Source: Mesonia aestuariivivens
Lineage (GTDB): Bacteria > Bacteroidota > Bacteroidia > Flavobacteriales > Flavobacteriaceae
Reading direction: 5' to 3'
Assembly (NCBI RefSeq): GCF_019311235.1
Contig: NZ_JAHWDF010000009.1
Coordinates: 80,214 to 144,213 of the forward strand
Length of the DNA: 64,000 nucleotides
Below, piece by piece: positions 1 to 8,355 of this stretch (within the stretch, counting starts at the first letter, position 1; every line of letters starts with the position of its first letter). Both the position numbers and the translations under genes were made by a program. The notes under the pieces are model-generated. The model searched no databases and was not told the DNA's origin. It saw only the letters and a program-made list of their open reading frames with translations.

Positions 1-1
1 T

Positions 2-973
2 TTAAAGCATGCTGAATTAGCCAATAATTATCAGTTTAGTTTTGAAGGTCACCCCAACAATACCACCAAAGCACATTTAGAAGCACTTTATGAGGTTGGT
101 TTTAGACGAGTAAGCTACGGCGTACAAGATTATGATGTTAAAGTACAACAAGCCATTCATCGTATTCAACCTTTCGAGAAAGTTGAAAAAGCTACGCAAT
201 TGGCTCGAGAAATTGGTTATACTTCTATTAGCCACGATATTATTTTCGGGTTGCCTTTTCAAAGTATCGATGCGGTTGAAAATACCATTCTAAAGACTAA
301 AGCTTTAATGCCAGATCGTATTGCCTTTTATAGTTATGCTCACGTACCTTGGATTAAAGGCAACGGACAACGAGGTTACAGCGAACAACATTTACCAAGT
401 GCAGAAACAAAACGTACCCAATACCAACTCGGGAAAGAATTGTTAGAAGAAATGGGCTATGTAGAAATAGGTATGGATCATTTTGGACTTAAAACCGACG
501 AACTTTACCAGTCATTAAAAACCAATAACTTGCACCGAAATTTTATGGGCTACTCTGCTTCAAAAACGCAATTAATGATAGGCTTAGGAGTGTCTGCTAT
601 AAGTGATAGTTGGTATGGTTTTGCACAAAATTCTAAAAGTATAGAAGAATATCAAGAAATGGTAGGCAGAGGAGATTTACCTGTTTTTAGAGGTCATGTA
701 TTAAACGATGAAGACCTTATGATTAGAAAACACATTTTAAATTTAATGTGCCATTTACAAACAGATCTGAATGAAGAAAATCGCTTTTTCGAACTTCCCG
801 AAACCTTACACCGTTTACAGGAAATGGAAAAAGATGGACTTATTAAAATAAATCCAGATTCATTACAAATTACAGAAAAAGGAAGACCTTTTGTTAGAAA
901 TATATGCATGGCGTTTGATTTGCGCCTGCAACGAAAAAAACCAGAAACAAGATTATTCTCGATGACGGTTTAA
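2..973 (+). CDS. hemN: Oxygen-independent coproporphyrinogen III oxidase, 5'-truncated by the window edge
   Basis: The reading frame is open from base 2, so the N-terminal part, including the radical-SAM CxxxCxxC cluster, lies outside the window. The visible 323 residues show the HemN hallmarks HPNNTT, RVSYGVQDYD (SAM and substrate side), GLPFQS, a GLGVSAISD segment and a winged-helix-like C-terminal HemN domain. HemN oxidatively decarboxylates coproporphyrinogen III to protoporphyrinogen IX without oxygen, using SAM, in the cytoplasm. A strong terminator follows directly. Low-oxygen haem synthesis fits the cbb3 oxidase and haemoglobin genes nearby, but the promoter cannot be seen. Family assignment is secure. 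Confidence 0.93.
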   Translation, partial: LKHAELANNYQFSFEGHPNNTTKAHLEALYEVGFRRVSYGVQDYDVKVQQAIHRIQPFEKVEKATQLAREIGYTSISHDIIFGLPFQSIDAVENTILKTKALMPDRIAFYSYAHVPWIKGNGQRGYSEQHLPSAETKRTQYQLGKELLEEMGYVEIGMDHFGLKTDELYQSLKTNNLHRNFMGYSASKTQLMIGLGVSAISDSWYGFAQNSKSIEEYQEMVGRGDLPVFRGHVLNDEDLMIRKHILNLMCHLQTDLNEENRFFELPETLHRLQEMEKDGLIKINPDSLQITEKGRPFVRNICMAFDLRLQRKKPETRLFSMTV

Positions 974-1009
974 TAATTAAGTTAAAGTAGGTTAAGTTTT
1001 TAGTAGGCG

Positions 1010-1058
1010 GCCAGCACCCTAAGGTTTTTAAGTAAACTGAAGGGTGTTGGCTTTTTTT
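1010..1058 (+). terminator. Intrinsic terminator after hemN
   Basis: An 11-bp stem (GCCAGCACCCT at 1010-1020 with AGGGTGTTGGC at 1041-1051, one G:T pair) is followed by seven T residues at 1052-1058. It starts 36 bases after the hemN stop. Confidence 0.85.
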
Positions 1059-1204
1059 GAAAAATTCACCTTCTATCCTAAAAATAGAAATTTAGTGGTA
1101 TTCTGAAGAGATTAAAGCTTTGAAGCTATTTAATGTTTTTCGCTTGATCGGAATCAAGAGCTTTTATAAAACATCAAAAACGACTGCCGAAAAGCCAAGC
1201 CCCG

Positions 1205-1585
1205 TTAAGGCCTTGCCATAAAAATTTTCATATGAAAATTGGTGGCCATATTTCTCGCATGAAACTTAGCACGTTCAGCCATTTCTCCTTCAAAATATTC
1301 GTCTAAGGTATTTATCCAAAGGTTAAGCCATACACCAAAATGTTTAGCTTCAATTTGGTGATTAAATTGATGATCTACCATAATATGAGCCCTTCCTGGT
1401 CGCCCTCGGAAGGTTCCTGCATAAAATAAATTACTATCCCAGAAATCTGTTAGTTTTTCTAAATGATCACCCCAATTGGTAATCGTCTCATTAAAAAAAA
1501 AGCCAATCTCGGGATTGGCTCTTACTTTATCGTAAAACCGATGCACGAGTAATTGTACATCGGCTCTGTTTTCTAATTCTTTCAT
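1205..1585 (-). CDS. Group III truncated haemoglobin
   Basis: This 126-residue protein has the length and pattern of group III truncated (2-on-2) globins. It shows FYDKVRANPEIGFFF near the N-terminus, W..HL..LTDFW at about 38-49, G.FRGRPGRAH around 57-67, and a likely proximal haem-ligating His82 in AKHFGVW. These cytoplasmic haem proteins bind O2 or NO; their exact role is not established. It starts 2 bases after the stop of the small membrane gene upstream, so the two form an operon. That operon has an FNR-like site and -7 box (1907-1949), which suggests induction at low oxygen. Family call is good; function is inferred. Confidence 0.88.
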   Translation of the reverse strand: MKELENRADVQLLVHRFYDKVRANPEIGFFFNETITNWGDHLEKLTDFWDSNLFYAGTFRGRPGRAHIMVDHQFNHQIEAKHFGVWLNLWINTLDEYFEGEMAERAKFHARNMATNFHMKIFMARP

Positions 1586-1587
1586 AA

Positions 1588-1881
1588 TTAAATCATCATC
1601 ATAATTCCGTAGTACAAAATAAATAATAAATTTACAGATACACTACCTACTAAAGCGTTAAAAACTTGTTTTGAGGGCAAACAAGACAATACTGCAGTAT
1701 TATACCCCATGCTAATCATAACCACTAAAAATAACTGTAGCATTTGCCAAACTCCGTGATCGGTCATTAGAATAAGCATCGCTGCAATGGCTCCTAAACA
1801 ACTCGAAGCAATAATACCTATTGATGCACTACCGTAATACATTTCTTTAAATTCACCGTAACATTTTTGATATACAGACAT
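1588..1881 (-). CDS. Small three-helix membrane protein, operon partner of the truncated haemoglobin
   Basis: This 97-residue protein is not one I can assign to a named family. It has three clear hydrophobic segments at about 18-40, 45-63 and 73-97, and one Cys in each of the first two (SSCLG and LSCLP). It is the first gene of the haemoglobin operon, with the globin ATG only 2 bases after its stop. The ATG at 1881 lies about 20 bases downstream of the inferred transcription start. A membrane partner for the globin is possible, but only from gene order. Confidence 0.7.
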   Translation of the reverse strand: MSVYQKCYGEFKEMYYGSASIGIIASSCLGAIAAMLILMTDHGVWQMLQLFLVVMISMGYNTAVLSCLPSKQVFNALVGSVSVNLLFILYYGIMMMI

Positions 1882-1906
1882 CTTCTCTTGTTTTTAAATT
1901 ACACTA

Positions 1907-1949
1907 TAAAATTACAGAGGAAGAGCGTTTTGAAAAATGATATTAATCA
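1907..1949 (-). promoter_or_regulatory. FNR-like site plus -7 box for the haemoglobin operon
   Basis: TGATATTAATCA at 1938-1949 is a perfect TGAT-N4-ATCA palindrome. On the minus strand TAATTTTA at 1907-1914 matches the Bacteroidota -7 element TAnnTTTG except for the last base. The two centres are 33 bp apart, which puts the palindrome near -40, the usual place for class II Crp/Fnr activators. The same spacing recurs at three other promoters in this window. Confidence 0.62.
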
Positions 1950-1991
1950 GGTTAAAAAATCACATCCATTTAAAATAAATACATTTAATTT

Positions 1992-2030
1992 TTAACTTTA
2001 TTATTATTAACTTAACTTTATTAATATTAA
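1992..2030 (+). promoter_or_regulatory. Two 19-bp direct repeats ahead of the DUF2089 operon
   Basis: TTAACTTTATTATTATTAA (1992-2010) and TTAACTTTATTAATATTAA (2012-2030) differ at one base and have a 20-bp period. They end 17 bases before the ATG of the DUF2089 gene. Each copy contains TAACTTTA, which resembles a -7 box. They could be a tandem operator or a duplicated core promoter. The region is very AT-rich, so chance similarity is a concern. Confidence 0.45.
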
Positions 2031-2047
2031 ATTAAATTTTATAAAAA

Positions 2048-2311
2048 ATGGCTCAACTTCCTATTAAATGTCCCAGCTGTCAAGACACGCTCGAGGTAAG
2101 TGAACTTTCTTGTGCTAGCTGTGCTACAAAAATTTCAGGAACATATGCACTTCCTGCCTTAATGCAACTGCCTGTAGAAGATCAAGAATTTATATTGGCT
2201 TTCGTGATAACTGGCGGTAGCTTAAAAAAAATGGCTTCACAATTAGGTAAAAGTTACCCTACCGTGAGAAACAAATTAGATGATATTATTAATCAATTAA
2301 ATTCAAAATAG
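2048..2311 (+). CDS. DUF2089 family zinc-ribbon/HTH protein
   Basis: This 87-residue protein has two CxxC knuckles (C8-C11 and C22-C25) forming a zinc ribbon, followed by a helix-turn-helix-like C-terminus (about 55-83, with a MASQLGKSYPTVRNKLD core). That is the DUF2089 arrangement. Members are thought to be DNA-binding regulators of small membrane-protein operons, though no molecular function is proven. The next gene starts 2 bases after its stop, so it heads a three-gene operon with the Yip1-like protein and the hydrolase. It may be an autoregulator acting on the direct repeats just upstream; that is inference. Confidence 0.85.
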   Translation: MAQLPIKCPSCQDTLEVSELSCASCATKISGTYALPALMQLPVEDQEFILAFVITGGSLKKMASQLGKSYPTVRNKLDDIINQLNSK

Positions 2312-2313
2312 AA

Positions 2314-2898
2314 ATGAAAAAAGTATTACTTGAGCCTTTTGAACATTATACTGAAAAGAAACTTTTAGGCATTGGCATTCTTGGTACCCTTATCGGTTGT
2401 TTTATAGCTTATGTATTTCATGCTCGATTTGACGGAGTTTTGGATGTTCATTTTGTAAAAGCTATAGAAATCTACCATCCGTTTTTAGATAACAGCATCA
2501 ACATTATTACGCTTTCTTTATTACTATTTATCACTGGAAAAATAATCAATAAGAAAACTCGATGTATCGATATTTTAAATGCTTGTTTAATTGCAAGATT
2601 ACCGTATTACCTCATCAGCTTCGGGAACATTAATAATTATATGCTAATGCTTTCTCAAAAACTTCTAAACTTTGATCCTTCACAACCTCAACTTATGCCT
2701 ATTGGCGGAGTTGACTTGCTCCTACTTTTAGCTTTCGCTTTCATCTCATTACTTCTACTCATTTACTTTTTGTATTTGCTTTATAAAGGGTATCAGATTG
2801 CCACCAATGCTAAAGGTGCTTTAGCGATTGGTTTATTTATCTTGGCTGTTTTAATTGCTGAAGTAATTTCAAAATACCTCATTTATACCCTCTACTAA
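2314..2898 (+). CDS. Yip1-like integral membrane protein
   Basis: The 194-residue product has five hydrophobic stretches (about 18-38, 60-80, 88-108, 130-160 and 168-192), with polar loops and no signal peptide. The overall layout, including the R-L-P-Y motif before the third helix, resembles bacterial Yip1-family proteins. It sits between DUF2089 and a secreted hydrolase with 2-base gaps on both sides, a cluster known in flavobacteria. Its job is unknown. Confidence 0.6.
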   Translation: MKKVLLEPFEHYTEKKLLGIGILGTLIGCFIAYVFHARFDGVLDVHFVKAIEIYHPFLDNSINIITLSLLLFITGKIINKKTRCIDILNACLIARLPYYLISFGNINNYMLMLSQKLLNFDPSQPQLMPIGGVDLLLLLAFAFISLLLLIYFLYLLYKGYQIATNAKGALAIGLFILAVLIAEVISKYLIYTLY

Positions 2899-2900
2899 TC

Positions 2901-4283
2901 ATGAAAAAACTCCTATTAATACTCCTTTTATTTACTTGTCAATTAAGCTTTACCCAATCTATAGAAGGTGATTGGAAAGGAAGTTTAAACGTACAAGGAA
3001 CCACGCTCCCTACTGTTTTTCATATTGAAAAAATAGACAGCAGCTATACCGCAACAATGGATAGTCCAAAACAAAATGCGTTCGGCATTCCGCTTGATGA
3101 GGTAAAACTTACAGATAACCATCTTAGTATTACTCATGCAGCAGCTCAACTTAGTTATGAAGCAACATTAGTTGATGATACTCATTTAGAAGGAACATTC
3201 GAGCAACGTGGTTTTAGTATCTCGCTAAATCTTGAAAAATTTTCTACGGAAGAGAAACAAACTTCTGCCGTAAAACCAAATCGACCACAAACACCAATGG
3301 CGCCTTATGCTTATCGCGTAGAAGAGGTTACTTTTTATAACCCGAAAGCAAAAATAAATTTAGCAGGAACGCTTACGATTCCTCAAGGAAAAGGAAAATT
3401 TCCAGCAGTTATTTTAATTTCAGGTAGTGGCCCTCAAGACCGAAATGAAGAAATTTTTAATCATCAACCTTTTAAAGTTTTAGCCGATCACCTGACCAAA
3501 AACGGAATTGCAGTATTGCGTTACGATGACCGAGGAACGGCTGCTTCTGAAGGAGATTTCGCCAGCGCTACAACTTTTGATTTTACTGATGATGCACAAG
3601 CAGCTATCGAATACTTAAAAAGCAGAAAAGAAATCAATAAGAAAAAAATTGGGGCGATTGGTCACAGTGAAGGTGGTGCCATTGCTCCTATTCTAGCTTC
3701 GAAAAATATTTTAGATTTTATCGTATTAATGGCTGCTCCTGGACTTCGTGGAGATCTACTTTTAAACCTTCAGCGTAAAAAGCAAGAAGAGTTATTAGGT
3801 ATTAATCCTGAAGCTACCCAAAAACGACTTGATATTTTTAGTGAAGTCTATGAAGTGATTTTAGATACCAGTTTAACTTCCGAAGCAACAGAACAACAAA
3901 CCCTTGCCGTTTTTGAAAAACATTGGAAAGGAATGGTTCCTGAATCAAAATTAGCACAAATAAACGAACAACATAATTCTGAATGGCTCAAAACTTTTAT
4001 TCGCTTTGACCCTTCACCTTATCTTCAAAAAGTAAATAGTGGGGTTTTGGCTTTAAATGGCGAAAAAGACACGCAAGTTCCTGCAAAAGAAAATTTAGCG
4101 GCGATTGAAAAAAGTGTTCAACAATCTAGTGAAAAGCTAACCCTAAAATCATATCCAAAACTGAATCACTTATTTCAAGAAGCAACTACTGGAAGTGTAC
4201 AGGAATATGAAGAAATTGAACAAACAATTTCGCCAAAAGTTTTAGCAGATATTAGTACGTGGATTTTAGAGACGACCCGCTAA
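2901..4283 (+). CDS. Exported alpha/beta hydrolase
   Basis: This 460-residue protein begins with a signal peptide (cleavage near residue 19, after LSFTQ). A beta-rich N-terminal domain (about 21-113) comes next, then an alpha/beta-hydrolase domain (about 140-460). The nucleophile elbow is GHSEGG with Ser256; the acid is probably the Asp in LNGEKDTQVP and the catalytic His the one in YPKLNHLF. RYDDRGT near 208-213 is typical of this dienelactone-hydrolase/esterase-like family. It is probably a periplasmic or cell-surface esterase or peptidase of unknown substrate. It is the last gene of the DUF2089 operon. Confidence 0.82.
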   Translation: MKKLLLILLLFTCQLSFTQSIEGDWKGSLNVQGTTLPTVFHIEKIDSSYTATMDSPKQNAFGIPLDEVKLTDNHLSITHAAAQLSYEATLVDDTHLEGTFEQRGFSISLNLEKFSTEEKQTSAVKPNRPQTPMAPYAYRVEEVTFYNPKAKINLAGTLTIPQGKGKFPAVILISGSGPQDRNEEIFNHQPFKVLADHLTKNGIAVLRYDDRGTAASEGDFASATTFDFTDDAQAAIEYLKSRKEINKKKIGAIGHSEGGAIAPILASKNILDFIVLMAAPGLRGDLLLNLQRKKQEELLGINPEATQKRLDIFSEVYEVILDTSLTSEATEQQTLAVFEKHWKGMVPESKLAQINEQHNSEWLKTFIRFDPSPYLQKVNSGVLALNGEKDTQVPAKENLAAIEKSVQQSSEKLTLKSYPKLNHLFQEATTGSVQEYEEIEQTISPKVLADISTWILETTR

Positions 4284-4352
4284 AATTGTAATTTTGTTGT
4301 GTCATGACCGACTTAGTCTTGGTAATGCTTATAAAAACTCACTCCGTTGATA

Positions 4353-5189
4353 ATGAACAATCTTAAAGATTTAGAAAAATTTAGTCAGCATTTAAAAAAT
4401 TCTCCAAAAATGCCGGCTTTTTTTATAGGCCACGGTAGCCCCATGAATGCGATTGAAGATAATGAGTTTGTACAACAATTTAAAAAATTGGGAGCACATA
4501 TACCAATACCGCAAGCTATTATTTGTGTTTCGGCACATTGGCTCACGCAAGGCACCAAAGTAACTGCGATGCCCAATCCAAAAACCATTCATGATTTTGG
4601 AGGTTTCCCAAGACCTCTTTTTGAAGTACAATACCCAGCTCTGGGCGACCCCGAACTCGCGAAAATCACCAAAGAAATTTTGAGTCCGTTTGAGGTGGAG
4701 TTAGATGAACATTGGGGTTTGGATCACGGCTCTTGGACGGTTTTACGTCATATTTATCCAGCAGCTAACATTCCAGTGATTGAGCTGAGTTTAGATTATA
4801 GTCAGCCGCTTTCGTATCATTATGAGTTAGCCAAAAAATTGGCACTTTTGCGACATAAAGGAGTGCTTATTATAGGCAGCGGAAATATTGTACACAACCT
4901 TCGCTATGTAGATTTTCAGCATATTAATAAATTAAATCACGGTTATGACTGGGCGTTTAATATTCAAGAAAAAGTAAATCAACTCCTTTTAGCAGGTAAT
5001 TTTCAAGATTTGATTAACGTTCAAAACTTAGGAAACGATTTTAAAATGGCCGTACCTAGTTACGATCATTACCTCCCGCTTATTTATAGCTTAGCGCTTA
5101 AAGATAAGCAAGACCAAATCGAATTATTTAACGATTATGTGATTGGGGGTTCCTTGAGTATGACTTCGGTAAAAATTAGTGCTTCATGA
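4353..5189 (+). CDS. ygiD: Extradiol dioxygenase of the LigB / 4,5-DOPA dioxygenase (YgiD) family
   Basis: The protein (278 residues from the ATG at 4353) matches the YgiD/LigB fold. It has FFIGHGSPMNA at the N-terminus with a metal-ligand His, SAHW around 50-55, the DHGSWTVLRHIYP segment, and GSGNIVHNLR near 175-184. These are the usual zinc or iron ligands of DODA-type dioxygenases, which open catechol rings such as L-DOPA. A TTG two codons upstream gives a slightly longer form, but the ATG is preferred. The stop overlaps the next start (ATGA, 5186-5189), so the two genes are translationally coupled. The physiological substrate is unknown. Confidence 0.85.
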   Translation: MNNLKDLEKFSQHLKNSPKMPAFFIGHGSPMNAIEDNEFVQQFKKLGAHIPIPQAIICVSAHWLTQGTKVTAMPNPKTIHDFGGFPRPLFEVQYPALGDPELAKITKEILSPFEVELDEHWGLDHGSWTVLRHIYPAANIPVIELSLDYSQPLSYHYELAKKLALLRHKGVLIIGSGNIVHNLRYVDFQHINKLNHGYDWAFNIQEKVNQLLLAGNFQDLINVQNLGNDFKMAVPSYDHYLPLIYSLALKDKQDQIELFNDYVIGGSLSMTSVKISAS

Positions 5190-5827
5190 AGAGAACCCTC
5201 AGTTACCTCTGGCCTTTAACCAAAAAAGTAAGCTCTGAATTTAGTGGAGAGTTGGAAGTTACTTGGCTTAACGGAAAGAAAATTCTAGACACTAAAAATG
5301 CCAACTATTCTTATGGCACTTTACACCAAATTTTGGATGTGGCCTTGCAAAAAACCAATGCAAATCGTGGCGGTCATACCTTAATCTTAGGCTTAGGCGG
5401 CGGAAGTATTTTACAATTGCTTCGGAAAAAATATAATTTCTACGGAAAAATTACTGCGGTCGAACTCGACCCTAAAATTATTGAAATTGCAAAAAAAGAA
5501 TTCAACATTCAGCAATATGAACCTTTGGAAGTGATTGGTGAAGATGCTGAAAAATTCGTCAAACAAAACGATAAGAAATTCGATACGGTAATTGTCGATC
5601 TTTTTATAGATATAAAAGTTCCTGAACAATTTTATGAAATAGAATTCTGGCAGAATGTTTCAATATTACTTCAACCTAAAGCTACCATTATTTTTAACGC
5701 TGGCATTGGCGAAAATCAGCAAGCAAAAATTAATCAGCTTCAGCAGCAAATCGCTCAATCTATTTCATTTGAAAAAATAGAACACGTTAAAGGCACCAAT
5801 ACACTTTTACTGGGAAATAAAATTTAA
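5186..5827 (+). CDS. Spermidine-synthase-like SAM-dependent methyltransferase-fold protein
   Basis: This 213-residue protein has a class I Rossmann core like that of spermidine synthases: LILGLGGGSILQLL (motif I), AVELDPKIIEIAKKEF (acidic loop), IGEDAEKF, and DTVIVDLFID. It is shorter than true spermidine synthases and lacks their N-terminal beta domain, so it is probably a SpeE-like paralogue rather than a polyamine enzyme. It overlaps the dioxygenase gene by 4 bases. Substrate unknown. Confidence 0.8.
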   Translation: MKRTLSYLWPLTKKVSSEFSGELEVTWLNGKKILDTKNANYSYGTLHQILDVALQKTNANRGGHTLILGLGGGSILQLLRKKYNFYGKITAVELDPKIIEIAKKEFNIQQYEPLEVIGEDAEKFVKQNDKKFDTVIVDLFIDIKVPEQFYEIEFWQNVSILLQPKATIIFNAGIGENQQAKINQLQQQIAQSISFEKIEHVKGTNTLLLGNKI

Positions 5828-5893
5828 ATCTTTTGCTAGAAGATGATTTCCTTTTTAAATTAAACTCATATTTTTACAAAAAATTATTGATTT

Positions 5894-6619
5894 ATGAACT
5901 CTAACTTTTCTGAAGCTGCTACATACCAAGCTCCTTCACTTACGCAAGACGAGATTAAAAAAGCTCAAGCTGGCTTTATCACCAAAGTGTATAGCTGGAT
6001 GACTTTAGCCTTAATGATTACCGGATTGGTTGCTATTATAACGGCCTCTACCCCAAGTTTATTAAATGCCATTTTTGCCAATAAAATTGTATTTTTCGGA
6101 CTTATTATTGGTGAGTTTGCTTTAGTAGCTTACTTAAGTTCTGCTATCAAAAATATGTCGGCAAGCACAGCAATAGCCCTATTTATTGCCTATGCCTCGC
6201 TTAATGGGCTAACCTTATCGTTTATCTTTTTGGCATACACCTCAGGATCTATCGCTTCTACATTTTTTGTAACTGCAGGAACTTTTGGGGCGATGAGCGC
6301 TTATGGTTATTTCACCAAAAAAGATTTAACCAAAATCGGAAACCTGTGCTTTATGGCACTTATAGGTATAGTGATTGCTTCTATCGTAAATTTATTCTTT
6401 CAAAATGAAATCTTATATTGGATTGTCACTTATGCAGGTGTACTTATTTTCGTAGGTTTAACGGCTTGGGATACGCAAAAGTTAAAACGAATTGCTGTTG
6501 AAGGAAATGAAAATTCTGAATCAGGACAAAAGCTTTCTATTATTGGGGCATTGACTTTATATCTAGATTTTATCAACTTGTTCTTGTTTTTACTTCGCAT
6601 CTTAGGAAATAGAAGATAA
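5894..6619 (+). CDS. Bax inhibitor-1 / YccA family membrane protein
   Basis: The 241-residue protein has a short cytoplasmic N-terminus and seven hydrophobic segments, with the family signatures AYASLNGLTLSFI in the middle and GLTAWDTQKLKRIA near 190-203. The C-terminal segment is LYLDFINLFLFLLRILG. Bacterial members are inner-membrane proteins, some with pH-sensitive calcium leak activity and links to FtsH. It appears to be a single-gene unit with a terminator downstream. Confidence 0.92.
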   Translation: MNSNFSEAATYQAPSLTQDEIKKAQAGFITKVYSWMTLALMITGLVAIITASTPSLLNAIFANKIVFFGLIIGEFALVAYLSSAIKNMSASTAIALFIAYASLNGLTLSFIFLAYTSGSIASTFFVTAGTFGAMSAYGYFTKKDLTKIGNLCFMALIGIVIASIVNLFFQNEILYWIVTYAGVLIFVGLTAWDTQKLKRIAVEGNENSESGQKLSIIGALTLYLDFINLFLFLLRILGNRR

Positions 6620-6736
6620 TTTTCAAAATAATCTTTTCGTATTCCTGAATTTATTTCAGAATCACATCAAATTCTTCTACTGACTCAGATGAGATTCCAG
6701 ATCAGTTCTAGAATAACACAAAATAAATTATAAAAA

Positions 6737-6770
6737 AATCCCTAGCTTAAAAACTAGGGATTTTTTTATA
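6737..6770. terminator. Bidirectional terminator between the Bax-inhibitor and CoA-transferase genes
   Basis: A stem of AATCCCTAG with CTAGGGATT, separated by a short A-rich loop, has an A run on the left and seven T residues on the right. It can serve the plus-strand Bax-inhibitor gene and the minus-strand CoA-transferase gene, which converge here. Just beyond, AGCGGAGTCGAGA at 6787-6799 is one copy of a repeat also seen at 9170-9224. Confidence 0.8.
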
Positions 6771-6869
6771 ATTGATTGTCTGTTCGAGCGGAGTCGAGAA
6801 CTCAATTTAGATTAAAAAATTAAAACTAAAGACCTTTCAAATCAAATCCGCTCAAGAAACCAATTCATT

Positions 6870-8138
6870 TTATCTAAAACGTTCGAACATCGCTTTATCT
6901 AAACTTTCTTGATGATCTGGATGCGCTATAGATATTAAGGCTTTTGCACGTTGCTTTAAACTTTTTCCGTATAAATTTACCACTCCATTTTCTGTAGCAA
7001 TATAATGAACGTGAGCTCTTGTTGTAGTGACTCCTGCGCCCTCTTTTAAGTAAGGAACTATTTTTGTAATTCCTTTAGCGGTAGCAGATGGCATGGCAAT
7101 AATCGCTTTTCCTCCTTCAGAAAGGGATGCTCCACGAATAAAGTCCATTTGGCCGCCAACGCCAGAATATTGCATTTTACCAATGGTATCTGCACAAACT
7201 TGACCGGTTAAATCTATTTCTATGGCACTATTAATGGCGGTCACTTTTGGGTTTCGACGAATAATAGAAGTATCGTTGGTATAAGCTGCTTCTTTAAAAT
7301 GCACTAACGGATTGTCATCTAAAAACTGATATAATTTAGGAGAGCCTATAGCAAAACAGGTAACTAGTTTTCCATTTTTCACCACTTTATTTTCACCGGT
7401 AATAATGCCTTTTTCTATAAGCGGTAAAACTCCGTCTGAAAACATTTCAGTATGGATTCCTAAATTTTTATGGTTGTATAAATTATTCAACACTACATTA
7501 GGGATTCCGCCAATTCCCATCTGCAAAGTAGCGCCATCTTCAACTAATTGAGCTACATGGTAACCAATTTGTTTTTCAACTTCAGAAGGTTCTACAGTAA
7601 ATACTTCATGAATAGGCTCATTTACTTCTACGGCAGCATCAATTTTACTCATATGTATAATGCCATCACCATGTGTTCTTGGCACTTGCGGATTTACCTG
7701 TGCAATTACTTGTTTAGCACATTGTATAGCAGTTAGCGTTACATCTATAGAAGTCCCTAAGGAACAGTAACCGTGCTTATCTGGTGGTGATACTTGAATA
7801 AAAGCGACATCTAATGGTAAAATTCCGCGTTTAAACAACAGGTGCATTTCGCTTAAGAAAATAGGAATATAATCACCGTGTTCAGAATTTACCGTGCGTC
7901 TTACGTTACCACCTACAAAACAACTATTTACGTGAAAACTTTTGTTGTAAGGATCTTGAGCATACAAAGCATCACCTTCCGTATGCATCTGCACCAGTTC
8001 TATATCTTTAATTTCTTGATAACGTTCGCATAGCGCTTTAATAATTACCTTAGGGGTCATTGCGGCTCCCTGAAAAAATACACGATTTCCCGATTGCACA
8101 TTTGCTACAGCATCTTCTGCCGAAATAAATGGTATCAT
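6870..8138 (-). CDS. Acetyl-CoA hydrolase/transferase family protein (4-hydroxybutyrate CoA-transferase-like)
   Basis: The 422-residue length and motifs match the class I CoA-transferase family that includes 4-hydroxybutyrate and butyrate:acetate CoA-transferases. GIGGIPN lies at 208-214 and IHTEMFSDG at 228-236, where Glu231 is the probable glutamyl-CoA residue. GVGGQMDFIRGA forms the C-terminal oxyanion/CoA loop. It moves CoA between small acyl groups, usually in fermentative or acetate metabolism. The promoter carries a near-match FNR-like site (8195-8206), which fits low-oxygen induction. Substrate cannot be read from sequence. Confidence 0.87.
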   Translation of the reverse strand: MIPFISAEDAVANVQSGNRVFFQGAAMTPKVIIKALCERYQEIKDIELVQMHTEGDALYAQDPYNKSFHVNSCFVGGNVRRTVNSEHGDYIPIFLSEMHLLFKRGILPLDVAFIQVSPPDKHGYCSLGTSIDVTLTAIQCAKQVIAQVNPQVPRTHGDGIIHMSKIDAAVEVNEPIHEVFTVEPSEVEKQIGYHVAQLVEDGATLQMGIGGIPNVVLNNLYNHKNLGIHTEMFSDGVLPLIEKGIITGENKVVKNGKLVTCFAIGSPKLYQFLDDNPLVHFKEAAYTNDTSIIRRNPKVTAINSAIEIDLTGQVCADTIGKMQYSGVGGQMDFIRGASLSEGGKAIIAMPSATAKGITKIVPYLKEGAGVTTTRAHVHYIATENGVVNLYGKSLKQRAKALISIAHPDHQESLDKAMFERFR

Positions 8139-8163
8139 AACTCTTCTTTTTTAATTTCTACGA

Positions 8164-8206
8164 CAAAATTAGTACACTAGTAGCATTTAAAATATGATAT
8201 TTAGCA
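8164..8206 (-). promoter_or_regulatory. FNR-like site plus consensus -7 box for the CoA-transferase gene
   Basis: On the minus strand TAATTTTG (8164-8171) is an exact TAnnTTTG -7 box, 26 bases before the ATG. TGATATTTAGCA (8195-8206) matches TGAY-N4-RTCA except for one base. The centres are 33 bp apart, the same as in the haemoglobin, ccoS and ccoI promoters. The site is the weakest of the four. Confidence 0.5.
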
Positions 8207-8355
8207 TACTTCAACAAAAAGAAGTTTTTGATGAAAAAATATTGGGCGCAACCCAAGGCTCGGACTATTTGTTATCTCTTTTTTGCTTTGCTTCGACAAG
8301 CTCAACATGACAATAAAAAAGGATAAATATATTCTGAGCGAAAGTTGAAGGGCTA

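Noticed and set aside
4347..4352. TTG start for the dioxygenase gene
   Set aside because: The ATG at 4353 lies two codons further and matches the usual start better; the TTG has no support.
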